Shown here: positions 16,682-25,474 of the stretch, one piece after another
Layout: every line of letters starts with the position of its first letter
How positions within the stretch are numbered: the stretch's first letter is position 1
NCBI GenBank assembly: GCA_009391535.1
Contig: VFHP01000005.1
Coordinates: 1-56,180 of the forward strand
Direction of reading: 5' to 3'
DNA: 56,180 nucleotides
DNA from: SAR202 cluster bacterium
GTDB taxonomy: Bacteria > Chloroflexota > Dehalococcoidia > Lucifugimonadales > UBA2985
The notes under the pieces: model-generated
The model's database searches: none
What the model was told of the DNA's origin: nothing
Seen by the model: the letters and a program-made list of their open reading frames with translations, nothing else
Made by a program: the position numbers and the translations under genes

Positions 16682-17499
16682 GCAGATCTCCCATATGACG
16701 GTCTAGATGCCATCAATCCCAGGAAAAAAAGAATTGACACTGATATCAACAGTGCTAACACAGATATAGCAATTGCAAATGTAATATCAGTCTCCATAGC
16801 CCTCAGCGTAGCTAATGGCAACGTTTGTGTTTTACCAATAATACTGCCAGCAAACATTATGGTTGCCCCGAATTCAGAAAGTGCCCGAGCCCAAGATAAA
16901 GCTAATCCTCCCAATAAAGCCTGCCAAGTGAGAGGAAGAGAAATACGCCAAAAAGTCTCCATTGGTGTGGAGCCAAGTGTCTGTGCAATATCTTCATAAG
17001 TCCTTGGCACACTTTGAAAGCCTATTCTTGCAGCTCTTACATAGAAGGGGGCTGAGACAAAAATCTGCGCAAAAATCACCGCAACTGTGGTGAATGGCAA
17101 ACTAATCCCCATACCAACCAAAAACTGTCCCAGGATACCATTATTACCGAATGCCATAAGAAGTGCTATGCCTGCCACTACTGGAGGAAGTACTATTGGC
17201 AACTCTATGAGAATATCTACGACACGAAATATTCCTTTTGTGTTGTGAGCCAAAATATATCCTACAGGAGTACCCACGATAACTATTATAAACATGCTGA
17301 TGGCACTGGTATAAAGTGACAAATACAAAGCTTTATAGACCATCGGATTACTAAGGCTTACCAAAAACTCTTCGTCGGATATAGCGGCATATAAGAGTGC
17401 CACTAGCGGAATCCCTATGAAAGAAATGTAAAGAAAAGTTGCAATGGATCCTGAAATCCTAAAGCTATTAAACATACAAAATTTAAAATATTTGTTCAT
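16678..17499 (-). CDS. modB: Molybdate ABC transporter permease ModB
   Basis: 273 residues with six hydrophobic segments; the BPD_transp_1 domain carries the EAA-type loop (TLGSTPMETFWRISLPLTWQ, LSWARALSEFGATIMFAG). GATIMFAGNI-like text near the end of the loop is usual for ModB. It forms the membrane channel with ModC. Start and stop overlap modA and modC by four bases each, so modABC is one operon on the minus strand. Confidence 0.9.
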   Translation of the reverse strand: MNKYFKFCMFNSFRISGSIATFLYISFIGIPLVALLYAAISDEEFLVSLSNPMVYKALYLSLYTSAISMFIIVIVGTPVGYILAHNTKGIFRVVDILIELPIVLPPVVAGIALLMAFGNNGILGQFLVGMGISLPFTTVAVIFAQIFVSAPFYVRAARIGFQSVPRTYEDIAQTLGSTPMETFWRISLPLTWQALLGGLALSWARALSEFGATIMFAGSIIGKTQTLPLATLRAMETDITFAIAISVLALLISVSILFFLGLMASRPSYGRSA

Positions 17500-18320
17500 T
17501 GTTCAATTATCCCAAAACCATGTTTTGAGAGTAATTCTTGTGCACTATCAGACAAGACAAATTCCATAAATCTAGAGGCCCCTGATTTGTCAGATCCATC
17601 AATGATAACTGCTATGGGATAAAGTATCTCTGGCATATGTATCTCAGGTATATGTATGATATTCATTCTATCATTGTTATTATCCGTGACGTCAGTTATA
17701 TAAACCAAACCTGCATCGGCTTCGTTCAACAAAATCTTCGCCACTACTTGACGAACATTAATTTCTTCAGAAACAACATTTTCAATAACCCTATTATAAA
17801 ACCCCTCTCCATACAGACCAGACTCTTCCATCATCAACAAAGTTTTGTTGGAATAATTTCCAGATGGAACAACTTCGTTTGATAAAACCAACCTTACACC
17901 TTTATTGCCTATGTCCTCTATTTTTTTAATATTGTTGTTGTCAAATGGAGTTATCAAAACCAATTTGTTTCTTGCGAAAACTGTGTAATTATCTATGAAA
18001 CCATTATCATAAGCCACTTTTATTTGACTTTCACTAGCAGCTGCAAAAATATCAGCATTCGCTCCATGGCGTAACTGTGCATTCAAAGTCGATGTGCCAG
18101 CAAAATTGAAAACTATGTCATAGTCTGAGTTGTCAGCCATGAATAAGTCCCCGATGGCAGTAAAGGAGTCTGTCAAAGAAGATGCAGCAAACACCGTCAC
18201 GACAGAAGAATTCTTGTCAGCAGTGTTGTTGTATATTAAGTTCATAATTCCCCATAATATAAAGACTGTCGGCAATATATATAGAAAATATAGTATCTTT
18301 TTGGATTTGTTTAATAACAT
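17496..18320 (-). CDS. modA: Molybdate-binding protein ModA
   Basis: 274-residue periplasmic-type binding protein. A membrane anchor or uncleaved signal (residues 8-28) is followed by VTVFAASSLTDSF, FNFAGTSTLNAQLRHGANADIFAAAS and AGLVYITDV, all typical of ModA oxyanion sites (the Ser residues after AA and in GTST). No lipobox Cys is seen, so the anchor is probably a membrane helix. The gene is first in modABC and divergent from pntAA. It probably feeds Mo to molybdopterin enzymes such as the one at 40755. Confidence 0.9.
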   Translation of the reverse strand: MLLNKSKKILYFLYILPTVFILWGIMNLIYNNTADKNSSVVTVFAASSLTDSFTAIGDLFMADNSDYDIVFNFAGTSTLNAQLRHGANADIFAAASESQIKVAYDNGFIDNYTVFARNKLVLITPFDNNNIKKIEDIGNKGVRLVLSNEVVPSGNYSNKTLLMMEESGLYGEGFYNRVIENVVSEEINVRQVVAKILLNEADAGLVYITDVTDNNNDRMNIIHIPEIHMPEILYPIAVIIDGSDKSGASRFMEFVLSDSAQELLSKHGFGIIEQ

Positions 18321-18398
18321 CTTAGTTGACGAACACCCTCGAACTTAGACAGCATGTCAAGTCACCTCGCATGTGTATAGAGCCAGTATCGTATCATG

Positions 18399-18427
18399 TT
18401 GACGATAACCTTGCCAATTTATATACT
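18399..18427 (+). promoter_or_regulatory. Promoter of the pnt operon
   Basis: TTGACG (18399-18404), 17-base spacer, TATACT (18422-18427). Start of transcription near 18434, giving a leader of about 98 bases. Confidence 0.7.
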
Positions 18428-18531
18428 CTAATACAATACCTGAGCAAGAAGTTATGCCCATACGGGTAGTATCTTGTTTGCAAGTAACCCAAGAATGTCG
18501 ACATACAGCCAGTATTTGGAGTTATGATCTA

Positions 18532-19653
18532 ATGAAAATTGGTATACCAAAAGAGATAATGCATAAAGAGACTCGGGTATCTCTAGTGCCAGATTCTGTC
18601 ATAAAATTACTCTCACAAAACAATGAGGTTATAATTGAAACCGGTGCGGGGGAACAAGCGACTTTCCCTGATAAATCATATTTAGAAGCTGGAGCAACTA
18701 TAGCTGAAAGATTTGAGGAACTAATTTCCGAGTCTGATATTGTGTTGAAAATACACCCACCTAATATGGATAAGCATTTGGGTCGAGTGGAAACTGATTT
18801 GTTGAAAGATGGCTCATGCCTTATAGGTCTCCTGCAACCTCTATCAAATACAGGTTTGATAGAAACACTGAGATCCAAAAACATCACCAGTTTAAGCCTA
18901 GATGCCATACCACGCATAGCCAGAGCACAAAGCATGGACGTGCTTTCATCAATGAGTTCTCTGGCTGGATATAAATCCGCTATCATGGCCGCCAACACCT
19001 TGGAAAAATATTTCCCTATGATGATGACAGCAGCCGGAACATACGCTCCTGCGAAAGGCCTGGTGTTGGGTGCAGGAGTGGCTGGATTACAGGCAATAGC
19101 AACTTCCAAGAGACTAGGAGCTGTTATGCAAGCATTTGATGTTAGGCCAGTAGTAAAAGAACAGGTTGAGAGCGTAGGTGCAACGTTCGTAGGATTAACC
19201 GAAGAGGAAAATACAGAAGACTCTGGTGGATACGCCAAAGAAATGAATGAAGAGTCACAGAATAAAGAACGAGATCTAATCCAACACTATGCCAAAGATG
19301 CAGACTTTATAATTACTACCGCTCTAATACCCGGAAGACCAGCCCCGACATTGATAACCAAAGAAATGATTACAGCAATGAAACCTGGCTCGGTCATTAT
19401 TGATCTGGCTGCCGAATCTGGTGGTAATTGCGAAATAACCAAACCTGGTGAAAAGGTAATGGAAAACGGAGTGGCTATATTCGGACCTCTCAATTTACCT
19501 AGCACAATGCCAATCCACGCCAGTCAAATGTATTCAAGAAACGTTGTGAATTTACTAGAACATATAATGAGTGAGGGAGAACTCGTGTTGGACTTAGACG
19601 ATGTCATAACCTCGGGCTGTTGTATCACGCATAAAGGTGAGTTGATCAGCTAA
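18532..19653 (+). CDS. pntAA: NAD(P) transhydrogenase subunit alpha part 1
   Basis: 373 residues, the soluble NAD(H)-binding dI subunit of the proton-translocating transhydrogenase. It has the alanine dehydrogenase/PNT N-terminal domain (MKIGIPKEIMHKETRVSLVP) and the Rossmann domain with GAGVAGLQAIATSKRLGA and FDVRPVVKEQVES. A longer frame opens at 18454, but ATG 18532 gives the standard family start, with GGAG ten bases upstream. A two-codon ORF (ATG ATC TAA at 18524-18532) ends on the first base of this start. The gene is followed by pntAB and pntB, the split three-gene form known from Rhodospirillum. The complex makes NADPH from NADH with the proton gradient. Confidence 0.94.
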   Translation: MKIGIPKEIMHKETRVSLVPDSVIKLLSQNNEVIIETGAGEQATFPDKSYLEAGATIAERFEELISESDIVLKIHPPNMDKHLGRVETDLLKDGSCLIGLLQPLSNTGLIETLRSKNITSLSLDAIPRIARAQSMDVLSSMSSLAGYKSAIMAANTLEKYFPMMMTAAGTYAPAKGLVLGAGVAGLQAIATSKRLGAVMQAFDVRPVVKEQVESVGATFVGLTEEENTEDSGGYAKEMNEESQNKERDLIQHYAKDADFIITTALIPGRPAPTLITKEMITAMKPGSVIIDLAAESGGNCEITKPGEKVMENGVAIFGPLNLPSTMPIHASQMYSRNVVNLLEHIMSEGELVLDLDDVITSGCCITHKGELIS

Positions 19654-19717
19654 TTACTTGGCATCTGTATCACATGAATACTGGAGGTGCAGTTATTAAT
19701 ATTACGAGGATTAAAAT

Positions 19718-20017
19718 ATGATAGAGGGACTACTGGTATCATTATTTATATTTATCTTGGCTATATTCTTGGGATTTGAAGTCATAAGTAAGGTGCCTTC
19801 CATACTCCACACCCCACTAATGTCTGGTTCAAATGCAATTTCTGGCATAGTGCTTATAGGGGCATTGATTGTTGTGGTAAGAACCGATGAAATGCTGGGT
19901 ACCGTTGTGGGTATTGGAGCTGTGGTATTAGCCACGATAAATGTAGTGGGTGGATTCATGGTCACAGACAGGATGCTCCAAATGTTTAAGAAAGGCCCTA
20001 GTGAAAACAACCCATGA
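19718..20017 (+). CDS. pntAB: NAD(P) transhydrogenase subunit alpha part 2
   Basis: 99 residues with three or four membrane segments, the small dII part of transhydrogenase. The stretch LGFEVISKVPSILHTPLMSG is a family hallmark, followed by NAISGIVLIGAL and VGGFMVTDRML. GAGGA-like SD (GAGGATTAAAAT) precedes ATG. The stop overlaps the start of pntB (ATGA). It sits 64 bases after pntAA. Confidence 0.94.
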   Translation: MIEGLLVSLFIFILAIFLGFEVISKVPSILHTPLMSGSNAISGIVLIGALIVVVRTDEMLGTVVGIGAVVLATINVVGGFMVTDRMLQMFKKGPSENNP

Positions 20018-21402
20018 CTCTACTTGAGATAGTTAACATATCATATCTTGTTTCGGCTGTACTGTTCATAGTCGGCCTGAAAAGATTGAGTTCTCCAGCA
20101 ACGGCTAGGTCCGGAAATTTATTGGCCGCCACTGCTATGTTACTTGCGGTGGTAATCACACTAATAGACAGAGAGGTTTTGGACTATATACAAATATTGT
20201 CAGGAATTGTTTTAGGATCCATTATTGGAGCAGTATTCGCGAGAAGCATACAAATGACTGCAATGCCTCAAATGGTGGCAATCTTCAACGGATTAGGTGG
20301 CGCCGCCTCTGCTTTAGTGGCATCGGGAGAATACCTCAAGCTTTCATCATATGAATCAATTGGAATCGAATACAGCTTCACTATTGCACTTGGTGCCTTT
20401 ATTGGTTCAGTTACATTGTCGGGTAGCTTTATAGCATTCGGAAAGCTCCAAGGCATAGTAACGTCCAACGCCGTGTCTTCCATGGTGGTGAGAGGGTCGA
20501 ATCCAATACTATTCATAGCTTTGGTAGGAATGATCGCGGGTATCATAATTGCACCGGAGAATGATCTATTATTTCTATCCTTGATAATAACCTCATTAGT
20601 TTTAGGTATATTATTGGTAATGCCAATTGGTGGGGCAGATATGCCCGTAGTTATAGCATTATTGAATTCCTACTCAGGCATGGCAGCTGCTGCTGCTGGA
20701 TTTGCCTTAGACAACCTACTACTAATCATTAGTGGATCGTTGGTCGGGGCTTCAGGTTTTATTCTTACCCAAATCATGTGTGACGCAATGAACAGATCTA
20801 TTTGGAACGTTATGTTTGGTGCATTCGGAGCTGTAACAGCTGATTCGAGTGATACCAATAACCAGGTAAACCAAGCAATCTCTACAACGGCTGAAGATTC
20901 CGCCATAATTCTGGCTTATGCGAAGTCTGTAATATTCGTACCTGGATATGGACTGGCAGCAGCACAAGCCCAACATCAAGTAAGAGAATTAGCCACTTTA
21001 CTCCAATCCAGAGGTGTGGATGTGAGGCATGCTATACACCCAGTAGCAGGAAGAATGCCTGGGCATATGAATGTTCTTTTAGCAGAAGCGGATGTTCCTT
21101 ATGATCAGTTATACTCTATGGAAGATATTAACGAAGATTTTGAGCGAACCGACGTAGCGGTAGTGGTGGGGGCAAATGATGTGACCAATCCAGTGTCACG
21201 AGATGTTCCAGCAAGCCCTATATACGGAATGCCTATCCTAAACGTTGACATGGCGAAAACAATAATATTTATAAAGAGAAGTCTTAGTCCTGGCTTCGCT
21301 GGGATAGACAACCCATTGTTCTACAACCCCAAGACTCGCATGTTATTCGACGATGCTCGACGGGCTCTTACTGAAATAGTAAATGCCATAAAAACACTGT
21401 GA
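20014..21402 (+). CDS. pntB: NAD(P) transhydrogenase subunit beta
   Basis: 462 residues. The N-terminal 270 residues are membrane segments that form the proton path with PntAB; the rest is the NADP(H)-binding dIII domain (YGLAAAQAQHQVRELA, HPVAGRMPGHMNVLLAEA, VVVGANDVTNPVSRDVP, YGMPILNV). Length and order are normal. It completes pntAA-pntAB-pntB. Its stop is ten bases from the end of the convergent panD. Confidence 0.95.
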   Translation: MTLLEIVNISYLVSAVLFIVGLKRLSSPATARSGNLLAATAMLLAVVITLIDREVLDYIQILSGIVLGSIIGAVFARSIQMTAMPQMVAIFNGLGGAASALVASGEYLKLSSYESIGIEYSFTIALGAFIGSVTLSGSFIAFGKLQGIVTSNAVSSMVVRGSNPILFIALVGMIAGIIIAPENDLLFLSLIITSLVLGILLVMPIGGADMPVVIALLNSYSGMAAAAAGFALDNLLLIISGSLVGASGFILTQIMCDAMNRSIWNVMFGAFGAVTADSSDTNNQVNQAISTTAEDSAIILAYAKSVIFVPGYGLAAAQAQHQVRELATLLQSRGVDVRHAIHPVAGRMPGHMNVLLAEADVPYDQLYSMEDINEDFERTDVAVVVGANDVTNPVSRDVPASPIYGMPILNVDMAKTIIFIKRSLSPGFAGIDNPLFYNPKTRMLFDDARRALTEIVNAIKTL

Positions 21403-21412
21403 TTGGTTGATT

Positions 21413-21754
21413 CTACAGATATCTAACAAACTTGTTTGTTTCATCTACAATTATTGTTTGAGGCTCAATCGTTTCATCGGACAATTCAAACCCCATTATA
21501 ATTATCTGGTCACCCTCTTTTATTAAGTGAGCAGCAGCACCATTCATGCAAATCATGCCTGAGTGACGTTCTCCAACCATAACATACGTTTCGATTCTGG
21601 ACCCATTAGTGTTGTCTACCACCAGTACTTTCTCTCCTGGCCATAATCCAGTTCTATCTATAAGATCCTCGTCTATAGTTATACTACCAACGTAATCAAC
21701 ATTGGCTTCAACAACAGTGGCACTATGTATTTTTGACCGTAACAACCATCTCAT
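21413..21754 (-). CDS. panD: Aspartate 1-decarboxylase PanD
   Basis: The 113-residue proenzyme makes beta-alanine from aspartate for pantothenate and CoA. The self-cleavage site YVGSITID shows the Gly23-Ser24 bond that yields the pyruvoyl group; Lys8 near the start (RSKIHSATV) and GAAAHLIKEGD are also conserved. Length is slightly under the E. coli protein (126). The gene stands alone, without panB or panC, and faces pntB. Confidence 0.94.
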   Translation of the reverse strand: MRWLLRSKIHSATVVEANVDYVGSITIDEDLIDRTGLWPGEKVLVVDNTNGSRIETYVMVGERHSGMICMNGAAAHLIKEGDQIIIMGFELSDETIEPQTIIVDETNKFVRYL

Positions 21755-21819
21755 ATTATTATGAGTCTCCCCTGTAATTAGATTTCAACGAGTCAGTGGA
21801 AGCTCTGAAAAACCACGCG

Positions 21820-21848
21820 ATTATACTACTTAACGTCAGTTTGTGAAA
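21820..21848 (-). promoter_or_regulatory. Candidate panD promoter
   Basis: On the minus strand TTTCAC (21848-21843), 17-base spacer, TATAAT (21825-21820), about 65 bases before the ATG. Confidence 0.45.
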
Positions 21849-21907
21849 GACAGATAAACATAATTTCTGATGAATTCCATAATGTTTATACGTCATACAG
21901 ACTATCC

Positions 21908-21937
21908 TTGACACCGCCAATGATAATCAGATAGGCT
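21908..21937 (+). promoter_or_regulatory. Promoter of the ileS T-box transcript
   Basis: TTGACA (21908-21913), 18-base spacer, TAGGCT (21932-21937). The -10 is imperfect, but the position, just before the first T-box helix, is right. Confidence 0.5.
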
Positions 21938-21942
21938 AATAG

Positions 21943-22193
21943 CCTAAAGACTGAGAAGGAGAAGAGTAAAGGAACTCAAGATTCTTAGCGAGTCTGATAC
22001 GGTGAAAGCAGATGAATCTTCTTCCTTGAAAATCACTCTGGAGTTGCTCTCTGAAACTAAGCGTATCTTAAGAGTAGGATGAGACGGGATCCTCCGTTAA
22101 CGGGTTATAGCAAAATGCTTTAGAGAGCCCCAAGCGGGGAATTAGGGTGGTACCGCGGGAATTAACCTCGTCCCTTAATGGACGAGGTTTTTT
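21943..22193 (+). promoter_or_regulatory. T-box riboswitch, isoleucine specific
   Basis: The conserved T-box sequence AGGGTGGTACCGCGG lies at 22144-22158. Upstream, stem I can be traced: AGAGT pairs with ACTCT, AAGGAA with TTCCTT, AAGATTC with GAATCTT, and the distal loop holds CGGTGAAAGC. The internal loop on the 3' side reads GAAA then ATC (22032-22034) followed by A, the normal place and context of the specifier codon, so uncharged tRNA-Ile is sensed. A terminator follows at 22164. Control is by transcription antitermination: uncharged tRNA-Ile allows read-through into ileS and the genes after it. Confidence 0.93.
22164..22193 (+). terminator. T-box terminator hairpin
   Basis: AACCTCGTCC (22164-22173) pairs with GGACGAGGTT (22180-22189), followed by a T-run to 22193. 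The T-box sequence just upstream forms the alternative antiterminator. Confidence 0.93.
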
Positions 22194-22282
22194 GTTTATA
22201 CGAGTATACAGAAATAGTGCAGATATCTGTTTAACTGGTACATCTTCAGATTTATAGCTTAGTTTGCTTCTAAGGAATATCT

Positions 22283-25200
22283 ATGGTTAACAAGAAAAAT
22301 AACAATACGGGACACAAAAAAACATTTAATTCAGTAAATTCTAAAGTGGTTTTTCCTAAAATGGAAAAAGACCTTCTGTCTTGGTGGACTAAGAACGACA
22401 TTATGAAGAAATACTTGGTAGCCAATCAAAATGCTACCAAAAACTGGTCTTTTATAGACGGACCTATAACAGCCAATAACCCTATGGGAGTTCATCACGC
22501 ATGGGGTCGTTCCTATAAAGATCTATACCAAAGATATAAAACTATGCAAGGTTTTAAACAAAGATATCAAAACGGGTTTGACGGTCAAGGGTTATGGGTA
22601 GAGGTGGAAGTAGAAAAAGAAATGGGATTCAATTCCAAAAGAGATATAGAGGAATTCGGCATTGATCGTTTCGTAGAAGCCTGCAAGAAGAGAGTTCAGC
22701 ATTACTCCGATATCATAACAGAACAATCTATAAGACTTGGTTATTGGATGAACTGGGAAGATTCTTACCATACAATGTCAGATCAAAACAATTACACGAT
22801 ATGGCATTTTCTGAAGAAATGCCATGAAAAAGGATGGCTCTACGAAGGAACCGATGTAATGCCTTGGTGTCCAAGGTGTGGAACCGGATTGTCTGAACAC
22901 GAAATAGCAACCGAGGGATACAAAGAAATAATACACTCGAGTGTATTTGTAAAATTTCCTCTGGTCGGGAAATCAAATGAATACATTTTGATTTGGACTA
23001 CCACCCCATGGACCTTAACATCTAATGTTGCCGCAGCCGTGAATCCCGAGCTGAAATATTCAAAAGTATCCCATAATGGCGACGTTTTCTACATCTGCAA
23101 AACACTAATAGGAATATTCGGAGACGAAGTTGAAGTGTTAGAAGAGCTAGATGGAAAACAGTTAGTAGATACTGAGTACGTAGGACCATTTGATGAACTA
23201 ACAGCACAGCAAAATATTAAACACACCGTAATACCCTGGGATATGGTTAGCGGGGATGAGGGAACAGGTATAGTACACATAGCCCCAGGATGTGGTAAAG
23301 AAGACTTTGCCTTATCTAAGGAATTTAACTTACCCGTAATAGCTCCCCTAGACGAGTTCGGTAATTACGTGAATGGATTCGACTGGCTTGAAGGTAGTAA
23401 TGTTGCGGACATAAATGATCCCATATTCAAAAGCTTAGAAAACAAAGGATACCTTTTAAAGATCCAAAAGTACTCACACAGGTATCCTGTGTGTTGGAGA
23501 TGCGACTCTGAGTTAGTATTTCGATTAGTTGATGAATGGTTTATTTCTATGGAAGAATTAAGGCATTTAATAGCAGATGTAACTAAGAAGATAAATTGGA
23601 TTCCGTCTTTTGGTTTGGAACGAGAACTGGACTGGCTCAAAAACATGGATGACTGGATGATCTCAAAAAAGCGTTATTGGGGGCTGGCATTACCAATATA
23701 CAAATGTCAATGTGGTAACGTGAATGTAATAGGAGGCAAAGACGAACTGGAATCAAGAGCGGTAGAAGGATGGTCAAACTTTTCAGAACATTCACCACAT
23801 AAACCTTGGATTGACTACGTAAAAATTAGATGCACAGCTTGCAACTCTATAATTGAACGAGTAAAAGATGTAGGTAACCCTTGGTTGGATGCAGGAATCG
23901 TTCCATATTCCACTTTAAAATATCTATCTGACAAAGAATATTGGAGTGAATGGTTTCCGGCAGAATGGATATCTGAAAGTTTTCCAGGACAATTTAGAAA
24001 CTGGTTTTACTCCCTTCTTACAATGAGTACGGTACTTGAGAATCATGAACCTTTTCGTTCAGTATTTAGCTACGCACTAATGAGAGATGAAAAGGGTGAG
24101 GAAATGCACAAGAGCAAAGGTAACTCCATAGAGTTCATAGAAGCCGCTGACAACATGGGTGTGGACGCTATGAGGTGGGTGTTCGCGAGACATAATCCTG
24201 CACAAAACCTAAGTTTTGGGTATACGGCAGTGGAAGAAGTCCGAAGACATTTCCTCTTAACCCTGTGGAATATTTATTCGTTTTTCACCACATATGCAAT
24301 TATAGATAACTTTGATCCATCTGAAATATCACGGATGGATTCCGGCTCTAATACGAACATGGACAATTGGATAATGTCAGAATTGAACTCACTGATATTG
24401 AACGTGACTAAAAGTTTAGATGAATATGATTCAACTACCGCTGCCAGAAACTTAGAAGAATTCGTAGAATTATTATCCAATTGGTACGTGCGCAGAAATA
24501 GAAGAAGATTCTGGAAAAGCGAAAATGATGAGGACAAGATAGCTGCTCATAGCACCCTCTATATATGTTTACTAACTATAGCCAAATTAATTGCTCCTAT
24601 CACCCCATTTATAGCAGAAGAAATATATCAAAACCTGGTTAGAAACGTGGACTCAGAAGCCCCGGAAAGCGTACATTTGTCTCGTTTTCCTGTCGTTGAT
24701 ACTAGTAAAATCAATGATAGGTTAGATACTGCTACAAGGTTGGCCATGAAGATATCAAGTATCGGACGCTCAGCTAGGAGCAAGGCTGGTATAAAAGTTA
24801 GACAACCTCTGCATTCGGTTCTGGTAAGAACACCGAATGGCAGTGAAACAGATGACTTGAATATGGTTAAGGATCAGATAATTGAAGAATTAAATGTCAA
24901 AGATGTACTGAAACTCGATAATGAACTTGAAGTTTTAGACTTCCAAGTTAACATCAATAAAGCTGTATTAGGACCCAAATACGGATCAGAAATGTCGGCA
25001 ATCGCTAAAGCTCTCGAAGAATTAGACAGTAACGAAATAGCTCTTAAGGCTAGAAACGGCGAATCTTTTGATGTGGCAGGTTATCAATTACTCCAAGAAG
25101 ACATTTCGATAAACATCATTGATAAACCAAATTTTACTTCCATATCCGAGAATGGATATACAATAACTATAGCCACTGAAATGTCTGCAGAATTAATCGG

Positions 25201-25459
25201 TGAAGGAATAGCAAGAGAACTAGTACACAAAATACAGGGCATGAGAAAATCTGCTGGATTTCAGATAGAGGATCAGATTTGTATATATTATGAAACTGGA
25301 GATGACATTTCAGATACAATCACTGAATTCTCATCTTATATACAACAAGAGACCCTAGCAGATTCATTACTCGCTGAAAAACCTACAAATGATAGCTATA
25401 CAGAACGTCAAAACGTTAACGATTTTGATTTACTAATTGGAATAGAAAAAACATCGTAA
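22283..25459 (+). CDS. ileS: Isoleucyl-tRNA synthetase with GVHH signature (IleRS2-like)
   Basis: Charges tRNA-Ile. The 1058-residue class I enzyme keeps the editing domain (IWTTTPWTLTSNVAAAV, GTGIVHIAPGCGKEDF), zinc-type CPRCGTGLSEHE and the tRNA-binding C-terminal half. The first signature motif, normally HxGH, reads Gly69-Val70-His71-His72 in NNPMGVHHAWGRSYKD, so positions 1 and 3 are swapped. The KMSKS loop reads MHKSK (608-612). From memory, a GxHH variant of IleRS2 has been described and tied to very high mupirocin resistance. This appears to be the housekeeping gene, as it follows an isoleucine T-box; no second ileS is seen here. SD AAGGAA precedes ATG. Confidence 0.94.
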   Translation: MVNKKNNNTGHKKTFNSVNSKVVFPKMEKDLLSWWTKNDIMKKYLVANQNATKNWSFIDGPITANNPMGVHHAWGRSYKDLYQRYKTMQGFKQRYQNGFDGQGLWVEVEVEKEMGFNSKRDIEEFGIDRFVEACKKRVQHYSDIITEQSIRLGYWMNWEDSYHTMSDQNNYTIWHFLKKCHEKGWLYEGTDVMPWCPRCGTGLSEHEIATEGYKEIIHSSVFVKFPLVGKSNEYILIWTTTPWTLTSNVAAAVNPELKYSKVSHNGDVFYICKTLIGIFGDEVEVLEELDGKQLVDTEYVGPFDELTAQQNIKHTVIPWDMVSGDEGTGIVHIAPGCGKEDFALSKEFNLPVIAPLDEFGNYVNGFDWLEGSNVADINDPIFKSLENKGYLLKIQKYSHRYPVCWRCDSELVFRLVDEWFISMEELRHLIADVTKKINWIPSFGLERELDWLKNMDDWMISKKRYWGLALPIYKCQCGNVNVIGGKDELESRAVEGWSNFSEHSPHKPWIDYVKIRCTACNSIIERVKDVGNPWLDAGIVPYSTLKYLSDKEYWSEWFPAEWISESFPGQFRNWFYSLLTMSTVLENHEPFRSVFSYALMRDEKGEEMHKSKGNSIEFIEAADNMGVDAMRWVFARHNPAQNLSFGYTAVEEVRRHFLLTLWNIYSFFTTYAIIDNFDPSEISRMDSGSNTNMDNWIMSELNSLILNVTKSLDEYDSTTAARNLEEFVELLSNWYVRRNRRRFWKSENDEDKIAAHSTLYICLLTIAKLIAPITPFIAEEIYQNLVRNVDSEAPESVHLSRFPVVDTSKINDRLDTATRLAMKISSIGRSARSKAGIKVRQPLHSVLVRTPNGSETDDLNMVKDQIIEELNVKDVLKLDNELEVLDFQVNINKAVLGPKYGSEMSAIAKALEELDSNEIALKARNGESFDVAGYQLLQEDISINIIDKPNFTSISENGYTITIATEMSAELIGEGIARELVHKIQGMRKSAGFQIEDQICIYYETGDDISDTITEFSSYIQQETLADSLLAEKPTNDSYTERQNVNDFDLLIGIEKTS

Positions 25460-25474
25460 GGAGTTAAAGTAGCT

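Noticed and set aside
18321..18398. Possible molybdenum-cofactor riboswitch or ModE site before modA
   Set aside because: The space is short and I could not find either the riboswitch fold or a convincing palindromic operator. A TTGACA on the minus strand has no matching -10.
18522..19238. 238-residue minus-strand ORF
   Set aside because: It is antisense to pntAA, which has full family sequence; codon use is that of a shadow frame.
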